Positions 27,612-37,439 are shown, numbered from the stretch's first letter. The stretch: DNA of 64,000 nucleotides from Aerococcus christensenii (GCF_001543105.1 NZ_CP014159.1:310001-374000), one strand, 5' to 3'. The notes: a model not told the origin generated them from the letters alone. Numbers and translations: made by a program.

Positions 27612-27640
27612 ATTATGGGAGTTCCTCCCTGCAAATTCAA
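27612..27640 (-). promoter_or_regulatory. Predicted promoter with palindromic operator before the PTS IIC gene
   Basis: On the minus strand TTGAAT, 17 bases, CATAAT. The spacer contains the inverted repeat GGGAG-GAA-CTCCC, a position where a repressor would block the promoter. An AGAGGAGAAGG ribosome binding site follows before the ATG. Confidence 0.5.
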
Positions 27641-27693
27641 CACAAACAAAATTGGTGATTTTCCTCTGGAAAGGCCAACTTATTTATCCTGAA

Positions 27694-27718
27694 AAAAGAA
27701 GTGAGGGAAGCCCTCACT
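27694..27718 (-). terminator. holA terminator
   Basis: On the minus strand GTGAGGG-CTT-CCCTCAC is followed by TTCTTTTTT, directly after the holA stop codon. Confidence 0.85.
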
Positions 27719-27719
27719 C

Positions 27720-28745
27720 CTAAACCTTTTTGGAAAACCGTAAAATAAAATATTCAATGCCTAAGTTCGCTTCTACCTGTCCACTCTTGATCGAATAATC
27801 CAAATCCACTAATTTTTCATAAGCTAAAAGAATCTCTTGAGAAGCATAACGAGCGACTTGTTTTGCACCCATTTTTATTCGATAAGGATGCACACTCAGT
27901 GTCTGTGCTATTGCACCTTGATCATACCCGGCTTGATTCAAAAGCACGATTTGGCTATACAAGCGAAAATTAGATAATAGTAAAGCAAGAATAGCAATCG
28001 GCTGTTGCTTCTCTAAAACCAATGTCCGATACAAAGCTAACGCCTTATCTAATCGCTTCGTCATCACAAAATCCGTTAAATGGAAAATATTATTATCTAA
28101 AGATGGCACCACAACGGTTTCCACATCATGCTTAGTAATTTTGTCTGTCTCTCCCACAAACAGGAAAATTTTGTCAAGCTCATTCATGGCTTTGGAAAGT
28201 TCATAATTAATTCTTTCCAAGAAAACCTGCAAAACTTGTCGATCCATAGCATATCCGGCTTGACGGACATAATCCTTAACATAGGTCGTCACTGTTCGTT
28301 CGTCCGCTACCCCTACATCTACCAGAGTCGCTACCTTTTTCAAGTCTTTGACTAGTTTCTTTCGACCATCTAATTTTTCAAAGTCGCAATCAAAAACGAC
28401 AACGACACCTTCTGCAGGCGAATGGACATAGTCTAGGAGAACTTGTCCATTCTCTTCTCTTTTCCCTCGTTCACTCGACAAAAAAGCTGGGTTCTTTATC
28501 CAGATGACTTTAGGTTCTGAAAAGAAGGAAACGGTATTCGCTTCTACCATGGCATCTTCTAAAGTCCATTCTTCCAAGTCTATTTTTACCCAGTTAAAAT
28601 CGTTGACTTCTTCTTTAGAGCCAATAACTGCCTCTATTAGATGCTTTTCAAATTCTTTCTGTAAATATTTTTCCTGGCCCACCATTACATACACAGGATC
28701 TACTTTTCGAGACTTAAGCGCTCCGATGACTTGTTGAAAGCTCAT
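27720..28745 (-). CDS. holA: DNA polymerase III subunit delta
   Basis: The 341-aa clamp-loader subunit opens the beta clamp during replication. It starts FQQVIGALKSRKVDPVYVMVGQEKYLQ and shows the delta-family features VIWIKNPAF, NELDKIFLFVG and the C-terminal collar LDYSIKSGQVEANLGIEYFI. The P-loop is lost, as usual for delta. It ends the comEA-comEC-holA order found in Bacillus. A 10-bp stem-loop without a T run separates it from comEC. Confidence 0.94.
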   Translation of the reverse strand: MSFQQVIGALKSRKVDPVYVMVGQEKYLQKEFEKHLIEAVIGSKEEVNDFNWVKIDLEEWTLEDAMVEANTVSFFSEPKVIWIKNPAFLSSERGKREENGQVLLDYVHSPAEGVVVVFDCDFEKLDGRKKLVKDLKKVATLVDVGVADERTVTTYVKDYVRQAGYAMDRQVLQVFLERINYELSKAMNELDKIFLFVGETDKITKHDVETVVVPSLDNNIFHLTDFVMTKRLDKALALYRTLVLEKQQPIAILALLLSNFRLYSQIVLLNQAGYDQGAIAQTLSVHPYRIKMGAKQVARYASQEILLAYEKLVDLDYSIKSGQVEANLGIEYFILRFSKKV

Positions 28746-28762
28746 AGCTACCTCCTTATATT

Positions 28763-28788
28763 CTCTGTTATTCTACCGAATAACAGAG
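28763..28788 (-). other. Stem-loop between comEC and holA
   Basis: CTCTGTTATT pairs perfectly with AATAACAGAG around a 6-base loop, right after the comEC stop and just before the holA ribosome binding site. With no T run it is more likely an mRNA processing or stability element than a terminator. Confidence 0.5.
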
Positions 28789-28794
28789 ACTTTG

Positions 28795-31107
28795 TCACTG
28801 ATCATTCTCCCTAGCACATTGAAAATATCCTCCCAAAAAGGAATAAAAATAATGGGTTCCACCGTCTTGATCTGCTCGATAAACCATCACTTTCAAATCT
28901 TTTAAGTTTTTAATCACCCGTTTAGAAGGATGACCGTAAGTATTTTTCCTTCCTACTGAAATCCAAGCGACTTTGGGATGAATACGCTCTAGTAAGTCTT
29001 TAGGACTAGAATAATCTGAACCATGATGCGCCACCTTCAAGACATCGACCTTTTTTCGACGAAGATTATCGACCATTTTTCTTTCAGCTTCTCCACCAAT
29101 ATCTCCCGTAAAAAGATAGGTTTTTTGACCTAAATGTGCATAAAGTGCTAGTGAGTCTTCATTTTTCCCTTGACCAATATGATCTGGCATTAAGACTTCA
29201 ACCTTTTGCCCTTTATCCAAAATCAATTGTTGTCCCTTCCCTAACCAATGCACCTGAATTTTAGGATTTTTACTTGCTTTTAATCCTTCCTTTAAGATCC
29301 TTAACACTTTCGTATTTTCTTTCATTCCTATAGGCAAATACAAATTATCTACCGACCACACCTTTAATAATTCTGGAATAGAGCCATAATGGTCTATATC
29401 GCCATGCGTTAAAAAAATTCCCGCCAATGATCGAATCCCTTGTCTCCTTAAAGTAGGCGTAATTTCCCGACTAGCTAAAGACTCTATCGGACGCTCTTGC
29501 CACGCTTCTTTAGGAAAAGAAGGGAGACCACAAGCATCGATCAAGTAAGCTCGACTCGAATAAGGCGCTTGAAACATTAAACAATCCCCTTGTCCCACGT
29601 TCAACATAGCGACCTGACCAATCGGGCGAAGACTTGGCCAAGCATAAAGAGCTCCCAAAAGGCCTAATAGTAAAAGACTCGTCCTTCGACAATTTTTTCT
29701 TAAGATAAAGCTATCGATCCATTGGCCTATTCCTAACACTAACACCAGTACTAAAATTCCTGGAAGATATCCAATGATGACATGAAAAATCTCCCAAGTG
29801 ATCATTTCCTGACTGATAGCTTCTGTTGTTTGAATACCTAAAGCAACCAATCCTCTTAAAGGGCTCAACATCCAACCTAATCCCAGCCAATATCCAAAAG
29901 CTAACAACAGTAAACAAGGAAATAGAATAACCGTAAATAGCCAAGCATAAAAATAATTAGCAAACACCATCAAAAGATTAAACGAAGCATAAGTCTGAAT
30001 CAAAAAGGGTAGCGTGATCAAAGTACAAGTTAAAGCATTTCCTAAAGTTAACTGCCAGCTTTTCCATTGATCTCTGGCCTGACTAATAAAAAATAAACCC
30101 AAAGATAAAGCATACGTCAATTGAAAGCTTAAAGAAAAAAGGGCTTGAGGTTTGAAAAGTAAATGGGCTAGCATTACCCCACATGTACTTTCTAACAGAT
30201 GGGGGCGTTTTTTTCGTCGGCGTTGAATAAATACCAACACATATACCCCCACCGCTCGAAACATACCGTAAGGCCATCCCAAAATTGTTCCATAAATTCC
30301 TAATACCCCTAGGGCCACCCAATCATAATATTCTCTCAATACACCTATTCTCAAAAGTGTCTTTTTCAAAAGTTTGAGTAAATAATTCACATGAAAACCT
30401 GATAAACTAAAAAGATGAATAATTCCAATGGCTTGATAGGACTGCATGACTTCCTTGTCTATTCCAGACCGTTCATTAAAAAATAGAGCCTTCACATAAT
30501 TGCCAATAATAGGTTCTCCCATACCTTCTAAAGAACAATAAATGGCCTTCCTTACATTAGACAACACCGCCAGTGGCCCTCTCATGTTTCCTAAAATTTG
30601 AAGGTGATCCACCGATAGGGGCCAATAAATCTCTTCTCTTTCTAAAAATTGACGATAATTAAATCCTCCCAGATTATTTGCAGCATTGGGGACCTTTAAT
30701 TCGCCAGTGACTTTTATAAGCAAAGATTGCCCTCTATTTAGCCAACTTTCTTTCACTTCTAATTGAGGTAAGCGATAAAAACTCACTAGCCATTCTCCAC
30801 TTTTTACTTCTCGCCCCATGAATTGTAATAAATCTCCTTTTACTTTCACTTCATGGATGGGAACTTCCAGAATAAAAGTCCCTCTGCCTTCTTGAAAATG
30901 ACTCCCTAACCGCCAATAATAGCCCATAAGAAAAGCCAGCAGAAGGGCATCATAGATCAGCACTTTCTTTAAAAATTTCTTATCCGCCTTTTGTTCTAAT
31001 AACCACACATAATAAACCAAAACACCGACTTCCCACGTACTCCCATGAAAAATTAAAAGGATCTCTAAAATATACCCAATCGTTACCCATATAAGAACTC
31101 GTTTCAT
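28795..31107 (-). CDS. comEC: DNA uptake channel protein ComEC/Rec2
   Basis: The 770-aa membrane protein forms the channel that carries transforming DNA across the membrane. An N-terminal OB-like domain sits outside the membrane (about 60-165), the competence domain follows (IIHLFSLSGFHVNYLLKLL, then PYGMFRAVGVYVLVF) with about ten helices, and a C-terminal metallo-beta-lactamase domain has LNVGQGDCLMFQAP, LTHGDIDHYGS and VAHHGSDYSS. Length and domain order are complete. It starts 3 bases after comEA. Presence of intact comEA and comEC suggests capacity for transformation. Confidence 0.95.
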   Translation of the reverse strand: MKRVLIWVTIGYILEILLIFHGSTWEVGVLVYYVWLLEQKADKKFLKKVLIYDALLLAFLMGYYWRLGSHFQEGRGTFILEVPIHEVKVKGDLLQFMGREVKSGEWLVSFYRLPQLEVKESWLNRGQSLLIKVTGELKVPNAANNLGGFNYRQFLEREEIYWPLSVDHLQILGNMRGPLAVLSNVRKAIYCSLEGMGEPIIGNYVKALFFNERSGIDKEVMQSYQAIGIIHLFSLSGFHVNYLLKLLKKTLLRIGVLREYYDWVALGVLGIYGTILGWPYGMFRAVGVYVLVFIQRRRKKRPHLLESTCGVMLAHLLFKPQALFSLSFQLTYALSLGLFFISQARDQWKSWQLTLGNALTCTLITLPFLIQTYASFNLLMVFANYFYAWLFTVILFPCLLLLAFGYWLGLGWMLSPLRGLVALGIQTTEAISQEMITWEIFHVIIGYLPGILVLVLVLGIGQWIDSFILRKNCRRTSLLLLGLLGALYAWPSLRPIGQVAMLNVGQGDCLMFQAPYSSRAYLIDACGLPSFPKEAWQERPIESLASREITPTLRRQGIRSLAGIFLTHGDIDHYGSIPELLKVWSVDNLYLPIGMKENTKVLRILKEGLKASKNPKIQVHWLGKGQQLILDKGQKVEVLMPDHIGQGKNEDSLALYAHLGQKTYLFTGDIGGEAERKMVDNLRRKKVDVLKVAHHGSDYSSPKDLLERIHPKVAWISVGRKNTYGHPSKRVIKNLKDLKVMVYRADQDGGTHYFYSFLGGYFQCARENDQ

Positions 31108-31110
31108 CTG

Positions 31111-31782
31111 TTACACCTTAATCTGAGAACGAATTTTCTCTAAAGTTTTCTTGCCAATACCGCCGACTTTCGTTAGTTCATCCACAGATTTAAATCTTCC
31201 ATTCTGCTCGCGATATTGAATAATATCATTAGCCTTTTTAGGGCCTATCCCTGAAATATTTTGAAGCTGTTTCGCATCCGCTGTATTAATGTTAATTTGA
31301 GAAGTACTCTCCTTCCCAGCTACTCCACCTGTTCTTTCTCCTAAATTGCCTCTCAAAAAGTCAGGGACTTCTTCTCCTTTTTTAGGGACATAGATGACCA
31401 TTTGATCGGTCAATTTCTGAGACAAATTCACTCCCCGATCCTCTGCTTCTTCTAACAGTCCGCCTGCTTTATTCAAGGCATCCATCACTCGTTCTTGAGC
31501 AGTCATGCGATAGACCCCTGGTTGATGAACAGCACCTTTAATATCAATATAAATTTCTTCCTGAGTATTCTCTTTGTCAGGACTTTTTTCACTTGTCGAT
31601 TGACTTTCTAAAGGAGCTTCCAAAGCTTCTTCAGGAGAAGAAGGCTCTTGAGAATGCCCTCGTCCTCCCAAAATAAACACTACGACAAGGATACTCACTA
31701 GCCCTCCTATTGCCAATTTCCCATATTTTTTCAGGAAATCTTTTTTATCTAATTGTTCCAGAATTTTCCAATACTTATCCAT
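31111..31782 (-). CDS. comEA: DNA-binding competence protein ComEA
   Basis: A 223-aa membrane-anchored receptor for incoming double-stranded DNA. A membrane helix lies near residues 26-43 (LAIGGLVSILVVVFILGG), then an acidic Ser/Glu-rich linker, a SLBB domain (YIDIKGAVHQPGVYRM), and paired helix-hairpin-helix motifs (INTADAKQLQNISGIGPKKA, then VGGIGKKTLEKIRS). The ATG at 31782 has AGAGGTG upstream; a GTG three codons before overlaps that site. It is first in the comEA-comEC-holA unit. Confidence 0.94.
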   Translation of the reverse strand: MDKYWKILEQLDKKDFLKKYGKLAIGGLVSILVVVFILGGRGHSQEPSSPEEALEAPLESQSTSEKSPDKENTQEEIYIDIKGAVHQPGVYRMTAQERVMDALNKAGGLLEEAEDRGVNLSQKLTDQMVIYVPKKGEEVPDFLRGNLGERTGGVAGKESTSQININTADAKQLQNISGIGPKKANDIIQYREQNGRFKSVDELTKVGGIGKKTLEKIRSQIKV

Positions 31783-31872
31783 GACGATCACCTCTCATTG
31801 AGTGTCTCCGCCTTTTTTTAGGAATTTCACGTCCTCTCTTTGAATAGAACATGTCTTTCGATTTTTATCAAC

Positions 31873-31913
31873 AAAAAAACGTTGGAATAGCCAACTTAGG
31901 CCCCCAACGTTTT
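31873..31913 (-). terminator. rsmD terminator
   Basis: AAAACGTTGG pairs with CCAACGTTTT, with an inner GGCC/TAGCC helix, followed on the minus strand by TTTTTTTG. Confidence 0.8.
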
Positions 31914-31939
31914 GATATACAAATTTTTTATTTAATTTT

Positions 31940-32500
31940 TCATTCTGCCAATCGGTAACAAACTACCCGCGTAATACCATAGACCACATTCCTAAAGCAG
32001 ACTAACTGTCCCACCTTTTCGGGTAAATTATCTTCACTTCCTAATTCACAAACAAGCGTCGCCCCATCAGAAAGCCACTGCTCCTCTTGAAATTGTTCTA
32101 GTAAAGCCAACAAAGTCTGCCCCTTATAAGGAGGATCTAAAAATATCCAATCAAAAGTTAACTGCGGCTCTTCTTGTCTTAGTCGCTTTAAACTCCGTTG
32201 ATTGTCCGCCGTTAGCAGACGATATCTACCTTCAACATGCGTTTTAGCAATATTTTTGAGAATAGTCTCTTGGGCCTGTCGGTTCTTCTCACAGCCATAA
32301 ACAAAATCCGCACCTCTTGACAAAGCCTCAATTCCTAAAGCGCCAGATCCTGCGTAAAAATCCAATACGCGTCCCCCTTTGAGATGCTGCCCGATAATAT
32401 TAAACATGGATTCCTTCACCTTACCCGTAGTCGGTCGGGTATTCTTACCCGGAACCGCTTGAAGCGGAATGCCCCCAAATTCTCCGGCTATCACACGCAT
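31940..32500 (-). CDS. rsmD: 16S rRNA (guanine-966-N2)-methyltransferase RsmD
   Basis: The 186-aa SAM-dependent enzyme methylates G966 of 16S rRNA. Motifs are MRVIAGEFGGIPLQAVPG, TRPTTGKVKESMFNII, the SAM loop LDFYAGSGALGIEALSRG, and the catalytic FLDPPYKG. In most Firmicutes coaD follows rsmD; here a terminator and comEA follow instead, so coaD is elsewhere. ylbG lies upstream across a terminator. Confidence 0.95.
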   Translation of the reverse strand: MRVIAGEFGGIPLQAVPGKNTRPTTGKVKESMFNIIGQHLKGGRVLDFYAGSGALGIEALSRGADFVYGCEKNRQAQETILKNIAKTHVEGRYRLLTADNQRSLKRLRQEEPQLTFDWIFLDPPYKGQTLLALLEQFQEEQWLSDGATLVCELGSEDNLPEKVGQLVCFRNVVYGITRVVCYRLAE

Positions 32501-32530
32501 TTTTTTCTTCCTTTCCCTTTTTTCTCTTTA

Positions 32531-32560
32531 TAAAAGCGGTTCTTGTGTAAGAACCGCTTG
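32531..32560 (-). terminator. ylbG terminator
   Basis: AAGCGGTTCT pairs with AGAACCGCTT around a 6-base loop and is followed on the minus strand by TTTTAT, 17 bases past the ylbG stop. Confidence 0.75.
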
Positions 32561-32576
32561 AACATCTTCTATCCAT

Positions 32577-32879
32577 CTATTTCAGAGGATATTCAAAATC
32601 ATTTTCTTTTTTTAAACGTTCTGCTCGCTCAGTTTCCGGTTCGAGCGCTACAGAAAAATCATAATTAATCGTTTGCCGAGGCGAAAGACTCACCTCTTTT
32701 ACAAAATCAAGGCTCGAGAGGGTTTGAATAACCTCTTCCCCCTTATCTGTGTACAGAATGGCATAACGACGGCGATTAGACACGTAGTAAATCTTCCCAT
32801 ATCGATAAAGATATCTTATTTTCTTCATATTTTTCAGCCAAACGATAAGTTCTTGGCGTTGAGGTAGTTCTAAAGACAT
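32577..32879 (-). CDS. YlbG/DUF2129 family protein
   Basis: A 100-aa protein of the UPF0298 (YlbG) family, with RQELIVWLKNMKKIRYLYRY, GKIYYVSNRRRYAILY and FVKEVSLSPR. Function is not established; it is cytosolic and basic. The ATG at 32879 is preceded by AAGGGAGGAAAA, and a longer start at 32981 would overlap the end of ftsW. The ylbG-rsmD neighbourhood is conserved in Firmicutes. Confidence 0.9.
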   Translation of the reverse strand: MSLELPQRQELIVWLKNMKKIRYLYRYGKIYYVSNRRRYAILYTDKGEEVIQTLSSLDFVKEVSLSPRQTINYDFSVALEPETERAERLKKENDFEYPLK

Positions 32880-32928
32880 ATTTTTTCCTCCCTTCTTTTT
32901 TGCTGTCATTCCTTCAAAAAAGTTTCTT

Positions 32929-34167
32929 TTATTTTTCATTTTGGAGATAAAGTGCTCGCTGATTGCGATCATCAATGGCAAGCGCTAATCCCAACATAAT
33001 CCCTGTCGTCAAAATTGAAGATCCTCCATAAGAAATAAACGGGAAAGTTACTCCTGTAATAGGAATAAGCCCTGTAATTCCTCCCAAATTGACTAAAATC
33101 TGGCTCAAGAAGTAAAAGCCGATTCCAATCATAATCAGCTGATGATAGTTATTAATAATTCTTTTAGCTCTGTAAAAAATATAAAAAATCAAGTAAAAAT
33201 AAGCTAATAAGATTAAAAACATCCCTATAAAGCCATATTCTTCTCCTACAATCGCCATGATAAAATCAGTGTGTGCTTCTGGCAGGTAACCTGTCTTCTG
33301 AATACTGTTGCCAGGTCCTCGTCCAAGTAATCCCCCCATAGCTAAAGCATAATAAGAATTCACTAATTGCAGACCTGTTCCCTTGGCATCCCGAAAAGGA
33401 TTAGCAAAAGAAATCAGTCGCGCTAACTTATAAGAAACTTTAGATAGAAAAGAGAGATTGAAAAGTTTCAAAAAAACAACAGAAAACAAGTAAACCCCTG
33501 TTCCCCATCCTAAGAAACGCTTCGTAAAAATTAAGGGGATCCCTGAAGCAAGGGTCATGCCTATTAAAATCAAGCTTAAAAGTAAAACCCCACCTGTATC
33601 CGGGAAAAGAAACACAATAGCCAACCAAGCCAACAATACCAAAGGCAATTTAAAATTCTTTTTTAAAGTGGAGCCCATGCCTTCATTGACCACCTCTTGT
33701 TGATGCCGATCTAAATAATCTGCCCACAACAAAATCATTAATGGCTTTAAGAATTCTACTGGTTGAATAGAAATAGGTCCCAACACAATCCAGCCCTTTG
33801 CTCCATTAATGGTAGGCATAAGGAAGAAGACCACCACTAAAACAACAGACATACCAACAATTAAAAAATTTTTGAGTTGATTCCTTCGAAAAATTTCCGG
33901 TCGTATGCGATAAACAAATAAGCACATCAATCCCCCAAAAAGAGCAAATATAATCTGGCGAACCAGATAAGTAATAGATGACGCATATTGACTTTCAACT
34001 AACGCTTTATAATTGGAAGCAGAGGCCACTGCAACTAGTCCAATCGCTAATAACAATAAGCTCGGAACGATCAAATTAAAATTTAATCCCTTAGAAAAAT
34101 TCTTAAAGAAAGGATTTTCCCATTGCTTTTCTCGCTTTTTGTCAACATGTAAATTCTTTTTTGACAC
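32929..34167 (-). CDS. ftsW: Peptidoglycan polymerase FtsW
   Basis: The 412-aa SEDS-family protein has about ten membrane helices. Signatures are GAKGWIVLGPISIQPVEFLK, LMILLWADYL, the GRGPGNSIQKTGYLPEAH loop followed by TDFIMAIVGEE, and SYGGSSILT. FtsW makes septal peptidoglycan with a class B PBP. KxxYLPEAHTDFI and the position next to ylbG favour FtsW over RodA, though RodA cannot be fully excluded. The start is a GTG behind a weak GGAAAGAA site. Confidence 0.9.
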   Translation of the reverse strand: MSKKNLHVDKKREKQWENPFFKNFSKGLNFNLIVPSLLLLAIGLVAVASASNYKALVESQYASSITYLVRQIIFALFGGLMCLFVYRIRPEIFRRNQLKNFLIVGMSVVLVVVFFLMPTINGAKGWIVLGPISIQPVEFLKPLMILLWADYLDRHQQEVVNEGMGSTLKKNFKLPLVLLAWLAIVFLFPDTGGVLLLSLILIGMTLASGIPLIFTKRFLGWGTGVYLFSVVFLKLFNLSFLSKVSYKLARLISFANPFRDAKGTGLQLVNSYYALAMGGLLGRGPGNSIQKTGYLPEAHTDFIMAIVGEEYGFIGMFLILLAYFYLIFYIFYRAKRIINNYHQLIMIGIGFYFLSQILVNLGGITGLIPITGVTFPFISYGGSSILTTGIMLGLALAIDDRNQRALYLQNEK

Positions 34168-34201
34168 TTCTTTCCGCCCCTTACCCTAGACTAACAATAC
34201 A

Positions 34202-34236
34202 ATTATAGCACAGCTAGAGACTTCTTAATAGATTTC
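34202..34236 (-). promoter_or_regulatory. Predicted extended -10 promoter of ftsW
   Basis: On the minus strand TGCTATAAT combines an extended TGn element with a perfect -10; the -35 (TATTAA) is weak. It lies about 35 bases before the ftsW start. Confidence 0.6.
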
Positions 34237-34260
34237 ATCTTTCTGACTTCCTTCATTACT

Positions 34261-34290
34261 AAAAAAGGACCTCCTTACACAGGAAGTCCC
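34261..34290 (-). terminator. typA terminator
   Basis: On the minus strand GGACTTCC pairs with GGAGGTCC around a 7-base loop, followed by TTTTTT. Confidence 0.8.
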
Positions 34291-34311
34291 TTACTGCCTA
34301 GCTATAGTAGA

Positions 34312-36150
34312 TTAACTATTTTTCTTTTGACGTTTGGTATGACGTGCACGTTCAGCCTTATTTAAGATTTGTTTACGTAAACGAACATTTTCTGGAGTAA
34401 CTTCGCAGTATTCGTCATCATCCATAAATTCCAAAGATTGTTCCAAGTTCAAAATCTTCGGTGCCTTAATCGTAGCGGTTTGGTCCTTGGTTGCAGAACG
34501 GACATTGGTCAAATTCTTAGCCTTAACAATATTCACATCAATATCATTTTCACGTGAATTTTCTCCGACAATCATTCCTTCATAAACTTCGGTTCCTGGA
34601 TTAACGAAGATCGTTCCTCTATCTTCTACTTGCATAATTCCGTAAGTGGTTGCCTTACCTGTTTCAGTAGAAACCAAAGCCCCATTCCGACGGCCGCCCA
34701 GAGGGACTTTAATATTGGGTTGATAGCATTCAAAAGTATGGTTGATGATCCCATAACCATGTGTCATTTGAACAAATTCAGTGGAATAACCAATCATCCC
34801 ACGGGAAGGAACTAAATATTCCAAACGAACAGTCCCACGCCCAGTGTTCACCATGTTACGCATCGTTCCTTGCCGTTCGTTCAAGGATTGAATAACAGCC
34901 CCTTGATATTCTTCTGGTGTATCAATTTGAACAGCTTCAAATGGTTCACACATTACGCCTTCTATTTCTTTATGAATAACCTTTGGACGAGATACTTGCA
35001 ATTCGAATCCTTCACGACGCATAGTTTCAATTAAGATAGATAAGTGTAATTCCCCACGTCCGGATACGATCCATTGATCAGGTTGATCTGTGTCTTCTAC
35101 CCGTAAGGAAACATCTGTATGCAATTCATATTTCAAACGGTCTTCAATATTACGTGCGGTCACCTTTTCACCTTCACGACCCGCAAAAGGTGAATTATTG
35201 GTTAAGAATGTCATTTGTAGGGTTGGTTCATCAATATGCAAGGCTGGTAAAGCTTCTTGAATAGTGGTGTCTGTTACCGTTTCACCCACGTAAATATCTT
35301 CCATACCAGAAACTGCAATAATATCTCCGGCTTTTGCTTCCGTAATATCAATACGATCTAATCCTAAGTAACCAAATAATTTAGTGACACGGAAATCTTT
35401 CTTGGTGCCATCTAACTTATTCAAAGTAACGGTGTCTCCTACACGAATAGTTCCTCTAAAGACACGTCCCACCCCAATACGTCCAACATAATCATTATAA
35501 TCTAACATGCAGACTTGGAATTGAAGAGCTTCATCTTCATTATCCTCAGGGGCTGGAATATTATTGATAATGGAATCAAACAAATAATCCATGGTTTTTT
35601 CTTGATCTTTGGGATCGGAGGAAAGCGAAGTTGTTCCGTTCATTGCAGAAGCATAAACCACTGGAAATTCGATTTGGCTTTCATCTGCACCTAATTCAAT
35701 GAATAAATCCAAAACTTCATCCACAACTTCTAAAGGACGAGCGGCTGGTTTATCAATTTTGTTAACAACCACTACCGCAGGTTTGCCTGCTTCAAAAGCT
35801 TTTTGCAAAACAAAACGTGTTTGGGGCATAGTTCCTTCAGCAGCATCCACTACTAAAACTACCCCATCTACCATGGTCATAATCCGTTCAACTTCTCCAC
35901 CAAAATCGGCGTGCCCTGGTGTATCCATAATGTTGATACGGGTTCCTTTATAGTTAACGGCGGTATTTTTCGCTAAAATGGTAATGCCTCGTTCCCGCTC
36001 AATCGCATTAGAGTCCATTGCCCGATCTTGTAATTGGGTACGTTCATCTAAAGTATCTGATTCCTCTAATAATTGGTTAACCAAGGTGGTTTTTCCATGG
36101 TCAACGTGAGCGATAATTGCTACATTACGAATATTTTCGCGCTTTGCCAT
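34312..36150 (-). CDS. typA: Ribosome-associated translational GTPase TypA/BipA
   Basis: The 612-aa GTPase is related to EF-G and helps 50S assembly and stress adaptation. G-domain motifs are [18 protein letters not shown] (P-loop), ERERGITI (switch I), [12 protein letters not shown] (G3), [10 protein letters not shown] (G4). The C-terminal TypA-specific domain ends with a basic tail rich in Lys and Arg. It is transcribed from its own promoter (36191-36219) and followed by a terminator. Confidence 0.97.
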   Translation of the reverse strand: MAKRENIRNVAIIAHVDHGKTTLVNQLLEESDTLDERTQLQDRAMDSNAIERERGITILAKNTAVNYKGTRINIMDTPGHADFGGEVERIMTMVDGVVLVVDAAEGTMPQTRFVLQKAFEAGKPAVVVVNKIDKPAARPLEVVDEVLDLFIELGADESQIEFPVVYASAMNGTTSLSSDPKDQEKTMDYLFDSIINNIPAPEDNEDEALQFQVCMLDYNDYVGRIGVGRVFRGTIRVGDTVTLNKLDGTKKDFRVTKLFGYLGLDRIDITEAKAGDIIAVSGMEDIYVGETVTDTTIQEALPALHIDEPTLQMTFLTNNSPFAGREGEKVTARNIEDRLKYELHTDVSLRVEDTDQPDQWIVSGRGELHLSILIETMRREGFELQVSRPKVIHKEIEGVMCEPFEAVQIDTPEEYQGAVIQSLNERQGTMRNMVNTGRGTVRLEYLVPSRGMIGYSTEFVQMTHGYGIINHTFECYQPNIKVPLGGRRNGALVSTETGKATTYGIMQVEDRGTIFVNPGTEVYEGMIVGENSRENDIDVNIVKAKNLTNVRSATKDQTATIKAPKILNLEQSLEFMDDDEYCEVTPENVRLRKQILNKAERARHTKRQKKNS

Positions 36151-36190
36151 TGTTTACATTCCTCCCGTTTATTCGTTTACTCGACGATTC

Positions 36191-36219
36191 ATTGTACCAC
36201 GCATCCTCAAAAATGCCTA
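36191..36219 (-). promoter_or_regulatory. Predicted promoter of typA
   Basis: On the minus strand TAGGCA, 17 bases, TACAAT, about 40 bases before the typA ATG. Confidence 0.5.
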
Positions 36220-36337
36220 GTTTTTTATCTATATCTCTTTTAAAACAGTTAAAAACTCCAAAAACTTCAAGTTTTAAGCAGCTGCTTCTCCAAAAGAAAA
36301 TCACCAGCTTCTTTTATTAAGAAAGAATGATCCTCTG

Positions 36338-37114
36338 CTAATCCTTATAGTTTTCTAAAAAAGTCGCATACGCACTCGGATAAGCCATCAAAGCAGGAGT
36401 TTCGGTCATAAGGTTGATCTCTCCCCCGTCTAGGCGTGTTATCCGAATAGGCGTCCCCTTTAATAAAGCCATCCCTGCAGCTAGATCCCAAGGTTTTAAA
36501 TTCATTGCCGCATAAAGAGCAATATCTCCCTTTAACAAAGCCAAAATTTCCATGCTGGCAGATCCATAACATCTAAAGCCTAAAGAATGATCCACAATTT
36601 CTAAGAAATTGTGGCTATTTCCCAAGACTAATCGCGAACTTGCCGCCATTAAACTGTCTTTTAGAGCCTTATCTTGACAAGGAAGGGAATACACTTGTCC
36701 ATTCCGACGAAGTTCTTTCCCACAAATTCTTTCAAAATAATCATCCTGCATCACATCATAGATAGCTCCAAAAGCAGGGCTTCCGTCGACAAAATACCCG
36801 ATCATAATCGCAAAATTCTTCTTCTGACAAACAAAATTTGTCGTACCGTCAATCGGATCAATAATCCAAACAGACCCTGTTAGGTCTTTAATTTGATCCT
36901 TGCCGCCTTCTTCTCCTAAAATTTTATCATTCGGATAAGTCTTTTGAATCTTCTCTCTAAAAAAAGCTTCTGTCGATTTATCGATATTGGTCACTAAATC
37001 TTTGGGACCTGATTTCGTTTTCACCTGCATAGGGCGTGTCAACTGTTCTCTAATCCGTTGACCAGCCTCTTGCATCCAGTTTCGAACTTCTTCAGCTAAG
37101 TTTTCTATTTTCAA
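36338..37114 (-). CDS. Inositol monophosphatase family protein (SuhB/YktC type)
   Basis: The 258-aa metal-dependent phosphatase has GPKDLVTNIDKSTE, ILGEEGG (metal Glu), WIIDPIDGTTNF (metal Asp residues), and the second signature WDLAAGMALLKG. Family members hydrolyse inositol 1-phosphate and related sugar phosphates or bisphosphates; the real substrate here is unknown. It starts 15 bases after the UPF0223 gene, the same order as yktA-yktC in Bacillus. Confidence 0.9.
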   Translation of the reverse strand: MKIENLAEEVRNWMQEAGQRIREQLTRPMQVKTKSGPKDLVTNIDKSTEAFFREKIQKTYPNDKILGEEGGKDQIKDLTGSVWIIDPIDGTTNFVCQKKNFAIMIGYFVDGSPAFGAIYDVMQDDYFERICGKELRRNGQVYSLPCQDKALKDSLMAASSRLVLGNSHNFLEIVDHSLGFRCYGSASMEILALLKGDIALYAAMNLKPWDLAAGMALLKGTPIRITRLDGGEINLMTETPALMAYPSAYATFLENYKD

Positions 37115-37129
37115 ACGCTCGCCCTCTCT

Positions 37130-37405
37130 CTAATCTACATGTAAAGCGGCTTTGGAATCTGCCGCATTCGCCAACTGTACCACTTGATACAAACTATACC
37201 CAGATCTTTCCTCAAATTCCTTCCCTAATTGCTTTTCTTCCATCTTCGAAGGAACAATCCGCTTAAAGGCCTGATATCTTTCCAAGAATTTTTCAGCACG
37301 GATTTGATCTTCATAGGCCTCTTCTACAGCCACCCATAAATCAATTAAAATACTAATTTCTTCATTAGAAAGTCCCGAAAGTAAGGGATAAGAATAATTA
37401 TTCAT
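37130..37405 (-). CDS. UPF0223 family protein (YktA)
   Basis: A 91-aa helical protein of the UPF0223 family, with YSYPLLSGLSNEEISILIDL, FLERYQAFKRIVPSKMEEKQ and SGYSLYQVVQ. Function is unknown. It is the first gene of a two-gene unit with the phosphatase. A TATAAT preceded by TGC lies at 37434-37439, about 30 bases before the start. Confidence 0.9.
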   Translation of the reverse strand: MNNYSYPLLSGLSNEEISILIDLWVAVEEAYEDQIRAEKFLERYQAFKRIVPSKMEEKQLGKEFEERSGYSLYQVVQLANAADSKAALHVD

Positions 37406-37433
37406 CTGCGTAACCTCTTCATTTTTTCTTTTT

Positions 37434-37439
37434 ATTATA
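37434..37439 (-). promoter_or_regulatory. Extended -10 element before the UPF0223 gene
   Basis: TGCTATAAT on the minus strand; no convincing -35. Confidence 0.5.

Noticed and set aside
36262..36290. Back-to-back palindromes (AAAACTT-AAGTTTT and AAGCAGCTGCTT) between the phosphatase gene and typA
   Set aside because: Each is short, without a T run or a clear gene end beside it; it may be a weak terminator but support is too thin to list.
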